From the NCBI GenBank assembly GCA_043805435.1, contig JAZDHY010000119.1:1-64000 (forward strand): DNA of 64,000 nucleotides, read 5' to 3'. The position numbers were made by a program, and so were the translations under genes. Under the pieces are notes generated by a model. It saw nothing but the letters and a program-made list of their open reading frames with translations, had not been told where the DNA came from and ran no database searches. The first letter of the stretch is position 1; each line of letters begins with the position of its first letter. Below, one piece after another: positions 28,906 through 38,713 of the stretch. The stretch comes from JAEXOD01 sp043805435. Its GTDB lineage: Bacteria; Bacteroidota; Ignavibacteria; Ignavibacteriales; Melioribacteraceae.

Positions 28906-30138
28906 ATGCTGTTAAAATTTAAAGTTTTATTATTTGTTTTAAGTTTAATTATGTTAAATAATAACTATGCACAAGAAACAATCAAAAGATCGGGTGGTTT
29001 AGCAAGAATAATGAGTATGGGAGATAATTTGTATATTGAAGATCCCACGGACATGAAAATCAATCCCGCTTATGGTGCTTATTATGATAATTTTATATGG
29101 GGAGATATTGGGAAAACAACGTATGCAGGTGGGAGTGGCGGGACAAGTCAATTTTTTGGTGCAAACCTAAGATTGGATGAAAATTTAACCATAGGTGCTA
29201 TTTTATCAAGGGAAGACCAGGCCGGCAGCATTTCAATTTCTTCTGTTGATCCGCTTTATTTAAGTTCACAAGGTTATTTTGGTAATGAAAGACCTAATAA
29301 TAATACGGAAATATTTGCAAGCTATAAGTTAAGTAATTTATCTTTAGGTTTTGGTATTTCATATCTAAGCGCTGGTTCAAAAATCGAATATAATAATGTA
29401 GTTAATCATCACGAAAATCGTGATTATTCGCAAATTGGATTTAATTTTGGTTTATTAACAAAGTTATCCACTTATAATTCAATTGATGCAGCAATACTAC
29501 TTCTTCTCCCAAAAAGTCGAAGAGAACTTGACTCGCTTACTGAAGAAGTATCACAAACTGTTTTTAAAGCTGACGTAAGAGCTTTTATAAGGTTAAATGA
29601 AAAAATTAAATTTGTACCTGTGTTTAATTTACTTTTAGGATCCGGCAGCGATGATATAGTTAGACAAGTTACTGCTAATACATTTAAAAATAAAGATTTG
29701 CCATCGTACACGCAATTATTAGTTGGAGCCGGAATTAATTACAGCACTGACAAATTCTTATTTGCAGGTGGCCCATCATTTATTTATATCTTAACTAAAG
29801 ACGATTCCGATGATCCGGAAAGAGAATATTCAAAAACAGCAATTGAGTGGAATATTGGTGCCGAATGGTATTGTACAACTTGGCTTACTGCACGTATGGG
29901 ATATAAGGCCTATACTAGTTCGGATTTTGCTAAAACAAAATATGAACTTGGTTCGAATAACGAATCTACGCGTACTAATTATGGTAATGATGATGGTTTT
30001 ACGTTAGGTATAGGATTCAAATTTGAAGGTTTTTCGCTTGATGCAACTGTTAATGATGATATAATTAGACAGGGATTAAATAATATAGGCGGCGGTAATG
30101 CTACTTTAGGGTTTGTTTCTGTAAGTTATGCCTTTTAG
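28906..30138 (+). CDS. Outer-membrane beta-barrel protein, function unknown
   Basis: This 410-aa protein has a signal peptide (residues 1-22, ending NYAQ). It then shows many alternating-polarity strands with aromatic girdles, short Asn/Asp/Gly turns, and a C-terminal VSVSYAF ending in Phe, the mark of Bam-inserted barrels. Near the N-terminus GGLARIMSMGDNLYIEDPTDMKINPA resembles a family of FCB outer-membrane proteins. Ribosome site AGGAGG precedes the ATG. A terminator follows at 30165. Confidence 0.75.
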   Translation: MLLKFKVLLFVLSLIMLNNNYAQETIKRSGGLARIMSMGDNLYIEDPTDMKINPAYGAYYDNFIWGDIGKTTYAGGSGGTSQFFGANLRLDENLTIGAILSREDQAGSISISSVDPLYLSSQGYFGNERPNNNTEIFASYKLSNLSLGFGISYLSAGSKIEYNNVVNHHENRDYSQIGFNFGLLTKLSTYNSIDAAILLLLPKSRRELDSLTEEVSQTVFKADVRAFIRLNEKIKFVPVFNLLLGSGSDDIVRQVTANTFKNKDLPSYTQLLVGAGINYSTDKFLFAGGPSFIYILTKDDSDDPEREYSKTAIEWNIGAEWYCTTWLTARMGYKAYTSSDFAKTKYELGSNNESTRTNYGNDDGFTLGIGFKFEGFSLDATVNDDIIRQGLNNIGGGNATLGFVSVSYAF

Positions 30139-30164
30139 TTAAAGCTATTTATAAAAGTATTTTC

Positions 30165-30205
30165 AAAAGCGGCGGCATTTACGGATGTTTCCGCTTTTAT
30201 TATTT
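30165..30205 (+). terminator. Rho-independent terminator
   Basis: AAAAGCGG (30165-30172) pairs with CCGCTTTT (30191-30198), followed by ATTATTTT. It closes the outer-membrane protein gene. Confidence 0.65.
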
Positions 30206-30390
30206 TAAAGCGATTGATTTGATAAATAGCTATACAAACGTTAATAAAACTTTATTATTCCCTTGATAATAGAGAAAAATAGTTTTAAGTTAAAATACAA
30301 TGATTAGATATACTTAGGAACGATTGGTAAATTCTTAAAACTATTAGTTTGTTGTGAAAGAAATTTAATTAATTAAGCAAAACATAAACA

Positions 30391-31662
30391 ATGTTAATAC
30401 CTGAAAATAATGTTGGAACCTTAATGAATAAAAAAAATATTAAAGTGTTTTATTTGCTTATTCCTTTAATTTTATTACTTCTATTCTGTTTTGTTTCAAT
30501 TTTTATTACTCCGGTTTGGGGTGATGAGGTGGTTTATCATTATCCAAACGCACTAAATATATCATTTTTTAATATAATTGAATCAAATTCGACTTATTCC
30601 AGTGCCTATACACCTCTTCCGTACGTTTTAGGCGGCGTGGTTTGTAAAATAAACAATAGTATTGTTACTTTACGAATATTAAATTATTTTATATTTTTAC
30701 TGCTGATATATTATTTATACAAAATTGCAGTTCAATTAAATTATAATCCTTGGCTTTTTGTGCTACTTATTATCTCTAATCCTTACCTTTTAAGAAGTTC
30801 TTTTGCTTATTATATGTTTAATTACGGTTTGTTGTTTTCAATAATATGTATTTATTATTATTTTTTCAGCAAAACAAAATATAAACTTATAATTTCACAC
30901 TTGTTTTTAGGTCTGGCGGTTCTTAGTCAACAATGGATGTTAATAATTGGGTTTGCTTTATTTGTAAATGAACTTACACAATACTTTAAAAAAATATTAA
31001 ACAAAAAACAATTAATAAACGTTGTTTTATATAAGTTGATTTTTTTGTTTCCGGCATCTTTGCTTTTTTATTGCTGGGGTGGATTAACTCATCCTCATTT
31101 TCAAATGCATGGTCTTCAACCCACGTTTGAACACCTAAATGCTGTTTTGGCTAATTTTGGATTTGTTGGGATATTTATAGTTATTTATAAAATAAAGGAC
31201 ATATTAAATTACAAGTATATTCCTTTAATATTTATTCTGCCAATTGTATGGTTTACAATACCAATACATTCTCAGGTTCATGGTCCGGGAATATCAACGG
31301 GTGTAGCCTCTCAGCTTTCAATGCAAATCCAAAAATATTTATTTATACCGTATCAGGCAAGTATGGCATTATTAATAGTTGCCGGTATAATCTTATTTGT
31401 GTTTATCTTGTCTAAGAGTGAAAGTAATTTTACTTGTTTTATAAAATATACTATATTAGGATTTATTGTTGCCTTTATGTCTAGTGTGTTATTAGGGGCA
31501 TCCCATATTTTTATTTCTGTGCCTTTTTTGTTAATTATTTTTTTTCCCGAATTAAATGAAAACAAAGCATTAGGAAAAATAGTATTTACGCAATTATATT
31601 TAATAGCATTATTTTATATAATATATCTTAGTTTGTTTGTTGTAAAAAATGTTACTTTATAA
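30391..31662 (+). CDS. Polytopic membrane protein, GT-C glycosyltransferase-like
   Basis: This 423-aa protein has about ten membrane segments. The first loop after TM1 carries WGDEVVYHYP, an acidic Asp-Glu motif where GT-C enzymes place their catalytic/metal residue. Later loops hold aromatic and His residues (HPHFQMHG, IHSQVHGPG). This suggests a lipid-phosphosugar-dependent glycosyltransferase, but no family was recognised firmly. An alternative start at 30424 (MNKKNIK) would remove 11 residues and looks equally plausible. It precedes the second LytS/LytTR pair but is separated by 79 bp. Confidence 0.6.
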   Translation: MLIPENNVGTLMNKKNIKVFYLLIPLILLLLFCFVSIFITPVWGDEVVYHYPNALNISFFNIIESNSTYSSAYTPLPYVLGGVVCKINNSIVTLRILNYFIFLLLIYYLYKIAVQLNYNPWLFVLLIISNPYLLRSSFAYYMFNYGLLFSIICIYYYFFSKTKYKLIISHLFLGLAVLSQQWMLIIGFALFVNELTQYFKKILNKKQLINVVLYKLIFLFPASLLFYCWGGLTHPHFQMHGLQPTFEHLNAVLANFGFVGIFIVIYKIKDILNYKYIPLIFILPIVWFTIPIHSQVHGPGISTGVASQLSMQIQKYLFIPYQASMALLIVAGIILFVFILSKSESNFTCFIKYTILGFIVAFMSSVLLGASHIFISVPFLLIIFFPELNENKALGKIVFTQLYLIALFYIIYLSLFVVKNVTL

Positions 31663-31741
31663 TTTTTGTTATAAAAATGATATTGACTAATATTTTAATA
31701 GTATAAGTATATTTATCAGAAAAACAGGAACAACATAAATA

Positions 31742-32806
31742 ATGAACTATGTGCAAATATTCAAAAAATTTTTTTCAAACCATAAGTTGTTGTTTTGGTT
31801 TGGTCATACATTTTTTTGGATAATAATTTGGATTAATAAGTTAATTACAAATCCTCATACAACCGAATCTTTAATTGAATTTATTCTGTTAATTTTTGTT
31901 ATTGGTGATGGTTATTTACTAACATTTTGTCTGCGGGTTATTTATAAAAAATACATTTGGCATAAAGTAAAAATTGGTTATTTAGTAGGTTGGGTTTTTC
32001 TTTGTTCGTATATAACAACATTAGTATGGTATGTAATAATTATGGTAACATATTATTTGCTGAATAATGAACCGTTAATGTTCTATTTATATACTACTTT
32101 ACGGTGGACTACCGTTAATTTTACTATTATTTTGTTATGGAGCAGTCTATACTTTGCTTATAAAATATGGGAAGAGTGGACTGAACATAAATATCAATTA
32201 GAGAAAGAAAGAACTCTTTTAAGAACATCGCAATTGGAAATGCTAAAGTATCAAATTAATCCTCATTTTTTGTTTAATACATTAAGTTCTTTACGCGGTT
32301 TGATATCTGTTAATCAGGAAAAAGCAAGGGAGATGGTAACTGAAATTTCCGAGTTTTTAAGATATTCGTTGCATGAAGGAATAAATAATGAAGTTAAGCT
32401 TATAAACGAAATGGAAATAATTAAACTTTATTTAAATATTGAACAAGTGCGATACGGTGAGAATTTAATTGTTGAATTTGATATTCCTGATGAAACGTTT
32501 AATTTTAAACTACCCATTTTTTTAATTCATCCTTTGGTTGAAAACGCCATTAAACATGGAATGCACTCAAGTAAAATGCCATTAAAAATTTATATATCTT
32601 CGGCCTTAAAAAACAATACATTAATTCTTAAAGTTAAAAATACAGGCAACTGGATTGAAAATAATAACGAAGAATCAAATAAAACTGGAATTGGGTTGCA
32701 AAATATAAAAAAAAGACTGGAAAATGCTTTCCCGAATAATTATTTATTTGAAATTATTAAAGAACAGGATTTTGTTGAATTAGTTATAAAATTAAAATAT
32801 GAATAA
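31742..32806 (+). CDS. LytS-type sensor histidine kinase
   Basis: This 354-aa kinase has four membrane segments in residues 15-140, a helical linker, the His box LKYQINPHFLFNTLSS with H175, and an ATPase domain (IFLIHPLVENAIKHG, TGIGLQNIKKRLE). It has no separate extracytoplasmic sensor domain. It overlaps the following LytTR regulator by 8 bp. It is a distinct paralogue of the kinase at 24099-25178, with the same overall layout. Confidence 0.9.
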   Translation: MNYVQIFKKFFSNHKLLFWFGHTFFWIIIWINKLITNPHTTESLIEFILLIFVIGDGYLLTFCLRVIYKKYIWHKVKIGYLVGWVFLCSYITTLVWYVIIMVTYYLLNNEPLMFYLYTTLRWTTVNFTIILLWSSLYFAYKIWEEWTEHKYQLEKERTLLRTSQLEMLKYQINPHFLFNTLSSLRGLISVNQEKAREMVTEISEFLRYSLHEGINNEVKLINEMEIIKLYLNIEQVRYGENLIVEFDIPDETFNFKLPIFLIHPLVENAIKHGMHSSKMPLKIYISSALKNNTLILKVKNTGNWIENNNEESNKTGIGLQNIKKRLENAFPNNYLFEIIKEQDFVELVIKLKYE

Positions 32807-33533
32807 AGAGAAAAAATATAGAACACTTATAGTTGACGACGAAAAATTTGCTCGTGCTGATTTAAAGGTTATGCTTTCCGCATTTCCAACTATTGAAATA
32901 ATTGGAGAAGCAAAAAATATTAGTACAGCTGTTGAAGCAATTAAACAGCTAAAACCTGATTTGATTTTTTTAGATATTCAGTTTCCGGGCGAAACCGGAT
33001 TTGAATTATTTGAAAGAATAGATGTGTTTTCAAAGGTGATTTTTGTTACTGCATATGATGAATATGCCATTCGTGCATTTGATGTTAATGCTTGCGATTA
33101 TTTGATTAAACCGGTAAATCCCAAAAGATTAGCTCTGGCAATAAATCGTCTTCAGGAAAATATAAAAGAATCATTTAATCCCAACGTGGTTTTAACTAAC
33201 CATGATTCAATTTACCTTCAAATAAATTACAAATATTATTTTGTTAAACTTAATTCCATAATTAAAATTAGTTCGGCAGACCATTTTACCGAAATAACAA
33301 CAACAAAAGGATTAAAAGGTTTAACAACAAAACATCTTTGTGAATGGGAAAGTAGTCTGCCAAAGCAGACTTTTATTAAAATTCATAGAACAACAATAAT
33401 TAATATAAATTATGTAGAAAAAATTGAAAAAAACAGCAATTACGCACTTTATGTAAAAATGAAAGATATTAGCCAGCCAATTCCAATTAGCAGAAGATAT
33501 GCCCCTATAATTAAAAAAGATATGTCTTTATAA
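32799..33533 (+). CDS. LytTR-family response regulator
   Basis: This 244-aa regulator has a receiver with D13-D14, phospho-acceptor D59 (IFLDIQFP), the switch Thr in FVTAYDE, and Lys in DYLIKPV. A LytTR DNA-binding domain covers about residues 140-244 (FIKIHRTTIININYV). It is translationally coupled to its kinase by an 8-bp overlap. The next gene is a very large T9SS protein 236 bp downstream, a possible target by position only. Confidence 0.9.
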   Translation: MNKEKKYRTLIVDDEKFARADLKVMLSAFPTIEIIGEAKNISTAVEAIKQLKPDLIFLDIQFPGETGFELFERIDVFSKVIFVTAYDEYAIRAFDVNACDYLIKPVNPKRLALAINRLQENIKESFNPNVVLTNHDSIYLQINYKYYFVKLNSIIKISSADHFTEITTTKGLKGLTTKHLCEWESSLPKQTFIKIHRTTIININYVEKIEKNSNYALYVKMKDISQPIPISRRYAPIIKKDMSL

Positions 33534-33580
33534 AAGAACGATTAGTCAATTCTACTTTTCTCCCTTCTCTGTTTTTAGGA

Positions 33581-33679
33581 GAAAAAAAATACAAAATTAT
33601 TCTATCAATAATAATATTAATATTCTTTTTTCCCATTCACGCACAATTTATATCGCTTGCGAAGGTTTCAGAAATTTAA
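33581..33679 (+). pseudogene. Possible signal-peptide remnant
   Basis: A short open stretch reads GEKKYKIILSIIILIFFFP then IHAQF and stops at TAA (33677-33679). It has the basic, hydrophobic and A-Q cleavage pattern of the signal peptides used by neighbouring secreted proteins, but has no start codon and only 11 residues after the apparent cleavage site. It may be the 5' relic of a deleted secreted-protein gene. The call is weak. Confidence 0.22.
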
Positions 33680-33769
33680 CATTCTATTTTATTAATTTTA
33701 GTTTAGAATTAAGATTATCACTATTTATTAGTGTAAAGAAGAAAATATTCTTTTATAAAAGGAGTAAAA

Positions 33770-36700
33770 ATGAAAAAAAGTATATTAATATTTGTATTGT
33801 TTTCCTTCGTCTCATCTATTTATCCTCAAGCTAGCAAAGTATGGGATGATGCACCGGCAAATGTTAAAAGCAGAAAATATTTTAAAAGAATGGAGTGGTT
33901 TTTTAGGCAGCGTGCCTTACCAAACGATACAATTAGTTTAACAAAACTAAATATGGAATTTGCAAAAGAAAAAGCAAAAATATTGCTTGATAAATCTAAA
34001 ACTCTACAATGGCTGCCTATTGGCCCTAAAGGAATAGTTCAATATTTCCCAAGTCATTGGGGTGTTTCAAGCGGACGCAGCAGAGCACTTGATATTCATC
34101 CAACAAATCCAAATATCGTTTATATGGGTGCAGCCGGCGGAGGTATTTGGAAAACGACTGATGGCGGTGAAAGCTGGATTTCTGTAAGTGATAATTTTAA
34201 TTCCATTTCTTTTGGTGCTATTGCAATTGACCCGAATAACCCGGAAGTTGTTTATGCGGGAACAGGTGAAGCTTGGGCAAGTCAAAACCAATTTATATAT
34301 TATGGGGATGGGTTATATAAAACAACAAACGGAGGCGGAAGTTGGGCAAAAATTGGTGCATCGCTTAATTCAAGAACCCATTTTGCCGATATAGTGGTTA
34401 ATCCTAATAATTCTAATTATGTTTATGCTTCGCTTGCAGCCGGCAATAGTTTTAATTTTATTCCGGAAAAAACCGGTGTTTGGACAAGTACAAACGGCGG
34501 GCTTACTTGGGTAAATACTTTAGTTACACCAAGAGCTTTTGATATTGAATGTCATCCTACAAACGAAAATATGGTTTATGCAGCAGTTGGGGGAGGCAAT
34601 GAAAATTCCGGCTTTTATATATCATCCAATAAAGGTCTTACTTGGGTAAAAAGTAACAGCGGTCTTCCGGCTTCAAGTAATATTAGCCGTATGCAGATAT
34701 CCTTATGTAAAGAAAGTCCTCAAATTATTTACGGATATCTCTTTAATTTCGAACCCGGGACTATATCGAAGGTATTTAAATCCACAAACGGAGGAGTGAA
34801 CTGGAGTGAGGTATCCTCAAGTAATCCACTTGGTGGTTACCATGCTTCCTCAAGTTGGTATGATCAGGGTAATTATGACCTTTGTATTGCAGTTAAACCG
34901 GATGATCCCAATTCGGTTATGGTTGGGAATATTGAGCTCCATAAAACTACAACCGGAAATAATTTTGGTGTAATGCGGATGTCGGGATATAATGATCTTT
35001 GGGGAACTCCAATACATTGCGACTATCACAATATTGTGTATTCAAAATCAAATCCGCAAATTGTTTATATTGCATGTGACGGGGGTATATATAAATCTAT
35101 TGATGCCGGAAATACATGGATTAATAAAAACAATGGTATTTCAACAATTCAATTTTATTCAATTGCATCTCACCCACAAGACAGAAACATATTAGTTGGC
35201 GGTGCCCAAGATAATGGTAATTCGATAACGCGTGACAGAGGAAATACTAATTGGGATTTTTGCAGCACCGGTGATGGAATGAGCTGTTTTTTTGATTACG
35301 TGAATCCAAATATTGTTTATATAAGCACTCAAGAAGGTATGCTGATGAAAAGCACGAATGGTGGATTAACTAATTCGTTTAGTTATATTCCTCCATTATA
35401 TCCCGCAGGTGAAATTAAACACTGGAATACTCCTTTTTTTATGCATCCTACAAATCACAATAAACTGTATGTTATTACAAACAGGATTTGGACATCAACA
35501 ACAGGAGGAAACGGCTGGACTGCAAGTACTACGGAATTTCCGGCAAGCATTACTTCAGCCGCTCAAAATGTTTTGTTTCCTGAAATTATGGTTTTTTCCG
35601 CAGGCGGTAATTATCAAACCCAAACACCTGTGTTAGTTTCAACAAATGAGGGGGTTACATGGGGAAATATAACAAACAATATTCCCGGACCGGCAAATTT
35701 TATCTCTAATGTTAAAACTGATCCTTTGAAAAGAAAAACAATTTATATTGTACGTTCCGGTTTTGGATCGGGGAAAATTTATAAATCCGAAAATTTGGGA
35801 TTGAGCTGGACTAATATTAGCGGAAATTTACCCGATATACCACATAGTGATTTGTTTATCGATCCCGAGATTCCGGGATATTTATATACCGCAAACGATT
35901 TTGGTGTATATCAAACTACTAACGGAGGAGTTAATTGGAACAGAATAAACAACGGAATGCCAATAGTGCCGGTAATTGATTTTGATTATGTAAAATATGG
36001 TAATGTTAGATTATTGCGCGCGGCAACACACGGAAGATCGGCCTTTGAATTAGAATTGCCTAATGCTGATTTTGCTTTTGTAAATATAACAACACCACAA
36101 GGAGAAGAAACTGTTGCCGAAGGTGACAGATTGTTAATTAAATGGTTAAAAAATAATGTCAGTGGAGTAAATATTTATCTTTCAAAAGATAATAAAGTAA
36201 GCTGGCAATTAATGGCTGAAAATTATCCTGCAGATTCGTTACAATACAATATGTTAATACCGGCCGGAGTTTCAAATAGCTGTTTTGTTAAAATTGAAGA
36301 TAAATTTAGTCCTTTAACATATAATATTAATAGTATTGCATTTTCTATAACAGCTTTTATAGCTCCTCAGGTAATCAGACCGTTAAACGGAAACGTTTGT
36401 TACCCAAACGATCCTACGGTTTTTGAATGGACACCTGTATTGGGTGCCAATTATTATTCGGTTGATGTTTCAACCGATTCGTTATTCACTAATTATGTTT
36501 ATCAAAACGGTTCAATTTTATCAACACCACATGAAGTAACGGGATTAGAAAATAATAAAAAATATTTTTGGAAAGTTAGTTCGGGAAACGAAATATTTCC
36601 AAACCTATATTCCGGAATAATGAATTTTATTACTCAATTGGCTAAACCGGTTTTAATTGCACCATTAAATAATAGCATTAATGTACCTACGCCCGTTAAT

Positions 36701-37219
36701 ATTAGCTGGAGTGTTTCAGAAAGTGCAGATAAGTATCATTTGCAGATATGTAAAAACATATTTTTTAATAATAATGTTATTAACGATAGTTTGTTGACAA
36801 ACAATTATTACCAAGCAGCCGGATTGGAATTAAATAAGATATATTACTGGCGGGTTCGTTCAGGCAACCAAAACGGTTATAGTAAATATGCACAATATTA
36901 TAAATTTCAAACTTGGCCGTTTGTTTCTGTAAACGAAGATCAAAGCGGTATTCCAAACGAGTTTGCATTGATGAATAATTACCCAAATCCTTTTAATCCC
37001 GGTACAACAATAAAATACCAAATACCTGTAAGTTGTAAAGTTGTTTTGGAAGTTTATTCAATAACAGGAGAAAAAGTAACCACTCTTGTTGATGAGGTTC
37101 AAAACGCTGGTTATTATAATGTTGATTTTAATATTTCCTCGCTTTCTTCGGGTATATATATGTATAAAATTCAAGCAGGTAATTTTAGCACAATTAAAAA
37201 GATGATGATTTTAAAGTAA
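33770..37219 (+). CDS. Giant sortilin/BNR-repeat secreted protein with T9SS tail
   Basis: This 1149-aa protein has a signal peptide (about residues 1-19). Residues 75-760 hold many BNR/Asp-box type repeats of the form xxSxDGGxTW (for example GGIWKTTDGGESW), as in VPS10/sortilin-like beta-propellers. Two or three fibronectin-III-like modules follow (residues 780-1050, containing KKYFWKVSSGN and KIYYWRVRSGN). The end is a T9SS domain with NNYPNPFNPGTTI and KKMMILK. It is probably a surface glycan- or protein-binding factor; no hydrolase catalytic set was identified. Ribosome site AAAGGAG. A strong terminator follows. Confidence 0.88.
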   Translation: MKKSILIFVLFSFVSSIYPQASKVWDDAPANVKSRKYFKRMEWFFRQRALPNDTISLTKLNMEFAKEKAKILLDKSKTLQWLPIGPKGIVQYFPSHWGVSSGRSRALDIHPTNPNIVYMGAAGGGIWKTTDGGESWISVSDNFNSISFGAIAIDPNNPEVVYAGTGEAWASQNQFIYYGDGLYKTTNGGGSWAKIGASLNSRTHFADIVVNPNNSNYVYASLAAGNSFNFIPEKTGVWTSTNGGLTWVNTLVTPRAFDIECHPTNENMVYAAVGGGNENSGFYISSNKGLTWVKSNSGLPASSNISRMQISLCKESPQIIYGYLFNFEPGTISKVFKSTNGGVNWSEVSSSNPLGGYHASSSWYDQGNYDLCIAVKPDDPNSVMVGNIELHKTTTGNNFGVMRMSGYNDLWGTPIHCDYHNIVYSKSNPQIVYIACDGGIYKSIDAGNTWINKNNGISTIQFYSIASHPQDRNILVGGAQDNGNSITRDRGNTNWDFCSTGDGMSCFFDYVNPNIVYISTQEGMLMKSTNGGLTNSFSYIPPLYPAGEIKHWNTPFFMHPTNHNKLYVITNRIWTSTTGGNGWTASTTEFPASITSAAQNVLFPEIMVFSAGGNYQTQTPVLVSTNEGVTWGNITNNIPGPANFISNVKTDPLKRKTIYIVRSGFGSGKIYKSENLGLSWTNISGNLPDIPHSDLFIDPEIPGYLYTANDFGVYQTTNGGVNWNRINNGMPIVPVIDFDYVKYGNVRLLRAATHGRSAFELELPNADFAFVNITTPQGEETVAEGDRLLIKWLKNNVSGVNIYLSKDNKVSWQLMAENYPADSLQYNMLIPAGVSNSCFVKIEDKFSPLTYNINSIAFSITAFIAPQVIRPLNGNVCYPNDPTVFEWTPVLGANYYSVDVSTDSLFTNYVYQNGSILSTPHEVTGLENNKKYFWKVSSGNEIFPNLYSGIMNFITQLAKPVLIAPLNNSINVPTPVNISWSVSESADKYHLQICKNIFFNNNVINDSLLTNNYYQAAGLELNKIYYWRVRSGNQNGYSKYAQYYKFQTWPFVSVNEDQSGIPNEFALMNNYPNPFNPGTTIKYQIPVSCKVVLEVYSITGEKVTTLVDEVQNAGYYNVDFNISSLSSGIYMYKIQAGNFSTIKKMMILK

Positions 37220-37244
37220 ATAGTTGGTTGTTTGAAAAGAAAAT

Positions 37245-37276
37245 GCCCCGTGAGTAATACCTGCGGGGCTTTTTTT
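37245..37276 (+). terminator. Rho-independent terminator
   Basis: GCCCCG (37245-37250) pairs with CGGGGC (37264-37269) and is followed directly by seven T residues. It insulates the T9SS gene from the tubulin-like/RHS cluster downstream. Confidence 0.85.
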
Positions 37277-37863
37277 ATATTATATATAGATTGCTTTATA
37301 CGTTTTTATAAAATCAGTATTGCTGGTAAAGATTTATTTATTAATCCAATAACACTAAATAAATTACTTGTACATTACGGCAAATTTACTAAAGATATAA
37401 AGTAAATATTTGTCCCCATCAATGTTAGTTAAATCTAATTGAGAGTTTTATTAAACCATCAGAAGAACATTTTAGAAAAATATAATTTATTTAAAAATAT
37501 AATTTATTTTCTTGCTAAATATAAAAATTATATTTAGTTTATAAACAATGAATATAAATTTTAGGCGGAGGATATTTATTATAAAATAGCGGGTCACCCT
37601 TTTTCAAAAATCACAAAAAAACTAAAACAATTTGATGCAATGTTATTTGTGCTATAATTAAAACCACTAAACGGAAAACGAGTTTCTGAAAATAAACAAA
37701 TTCTGTTTAGAATAAATGGCTAACATAAATGATTATGTGGGGAATGTATTAAATAATTATTCTATCCATTCCTTATAGTCTGCTAAAGTGATATATCAAG
37801 TTCCATATAGATTAGTGTTTTATTAAATTTAAGTAAATGAATACAAAATATTAATGGTATAAT
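37277..37863. other. Long AT-rich region upstream of the tubulin-like/RHS cluster
   Basis: No gene is visible. The 10-bp palindrome TGATATATCA sits at 37789-37798, about 65 bp before the first gene of the cluster, and could be an operator, though its spacing fits neither CRP nor FNR consensus. The cluster promoter must lie here or close by. Confidence 0.5.
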
Positions 37864-38526
37864 ATGTCAGAATATTTGCTAAGTATTAGTGCTACAATAT
37901 CAGCAATTGGTACTTTATTTGCCGGTATTGCTGCTTTTTTAGCAGCTTTTCCGGAATTTCGTAATAAAATAGGTGAAATAATATTCCGTACAACAACTAA
38001 ACCAAAAACTAAAGTTAGGACAAACAATATGGTTAAACAGAGGAATTATTTGTTAATTATTACAATTATTTCTTTATCATACTCTATATTAATATTTTCG
38101 TATCAAAATATATTTTCTCAAAACGGTAAAGATAAAGTTCCATTGAATCAGTTCTTAACAACTGCTGCCTGGAATTATTATAATAATAAGGACTATTCAA
38201 AATCAATTGAAAGTGCAAATAAATGCATAAAGTTGTTTAAAGGGCAAGCGGAAATATTACAAGAGCAACTAACAGAGAATAGTGTAAAAAAACCAAATGT
38301 AAATCCGGATAAAAAAGAAAAAAGCGAAATATTTTCGAGGGGATTATTAAACGATGTCGCAACTTGTTATTATATTGTAGGATTATGTTATTATGAACTT
38401 CGGGATAAAGACAAAGCTAAGATATTTTTTTCCAAGGCGGAATATTTTACGTATGCAATGTGTTGGGAACCGCAAGGTTGGTTTTGGAATATCTCTGAAG
38501 CCGCTTTCGGAAGATTAAGTGAATAA
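37864..38526 (+). CDS. Two-TM protein with TPR-like C-terminal domain (first gene of the tubulin-like cluster)
   Basis: This 220-aa protein has membrane segments at about residues 5-30 and 60-83. The C-terminal part has helical pairs resembling tetratricopeptide repeats (AAWNYYNNKDYSKSIESANK; CYYIVGLCYYELRDKDKAK), ending with FTYAMCWEPQGWFWNISEAA. The membrane hairpin topology puts the TPR part on the cytoplasmic side if both ends are inside. I do not recognise a named family. It is the first of seven genes in one direction and lies 187 bp upstream of the next, so it may have its own transcript. Confidence 0.65.
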   Translation: MSEYLLSISATISAIGTLFAGIAAFLAAFPEFRNKIGEIIFRTTTKPKTKVRTNNMVKQRNYLLIITIISLSYSILIFSYQNIFSQNGKDKVPLNQFLTTAAWNYYNNKDYSKSIESANKCIKLFKGQAEILQEQLTENSVKKPNVNPDKKEKSEIFSRGLLNDVATCYYIVGLCYYELRDKDKAKIFFSKAEYFTYAMCWEPQGWFWNISEAAFGRLSE

Positions 38527-38713
38527 ATAATAACTAAAGAACAATTAAAGAATTTAAGCATTATATAATAAACGGTCAATTATAGATTAAATAATATATA
38601 CAAAATTGAAATCACTTTAATTATTTAACTAATGAAATTAATAAACGAAATCTATTACGCATAAAAAATGCCATGATGCGATAATATTCAAATTTTGTGG
38701 TTACGTATAAAAT

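Noticed and set aside
33556..33585. Hairpin TTTTCTCC/GGAGAAAA as a terminator of the LytTR gene
   Set aside because: On the plus strand it is followed by A residues rather than T residues, and the stem is mostly A-T, so terminator function is doubtful.
37789..37798. TGATATATCA palindrome as an FNR site
   Set aside because: The half-sites are separated by two bases instead of the four of the FNR consensus. Kept only as a weak operator candidate.
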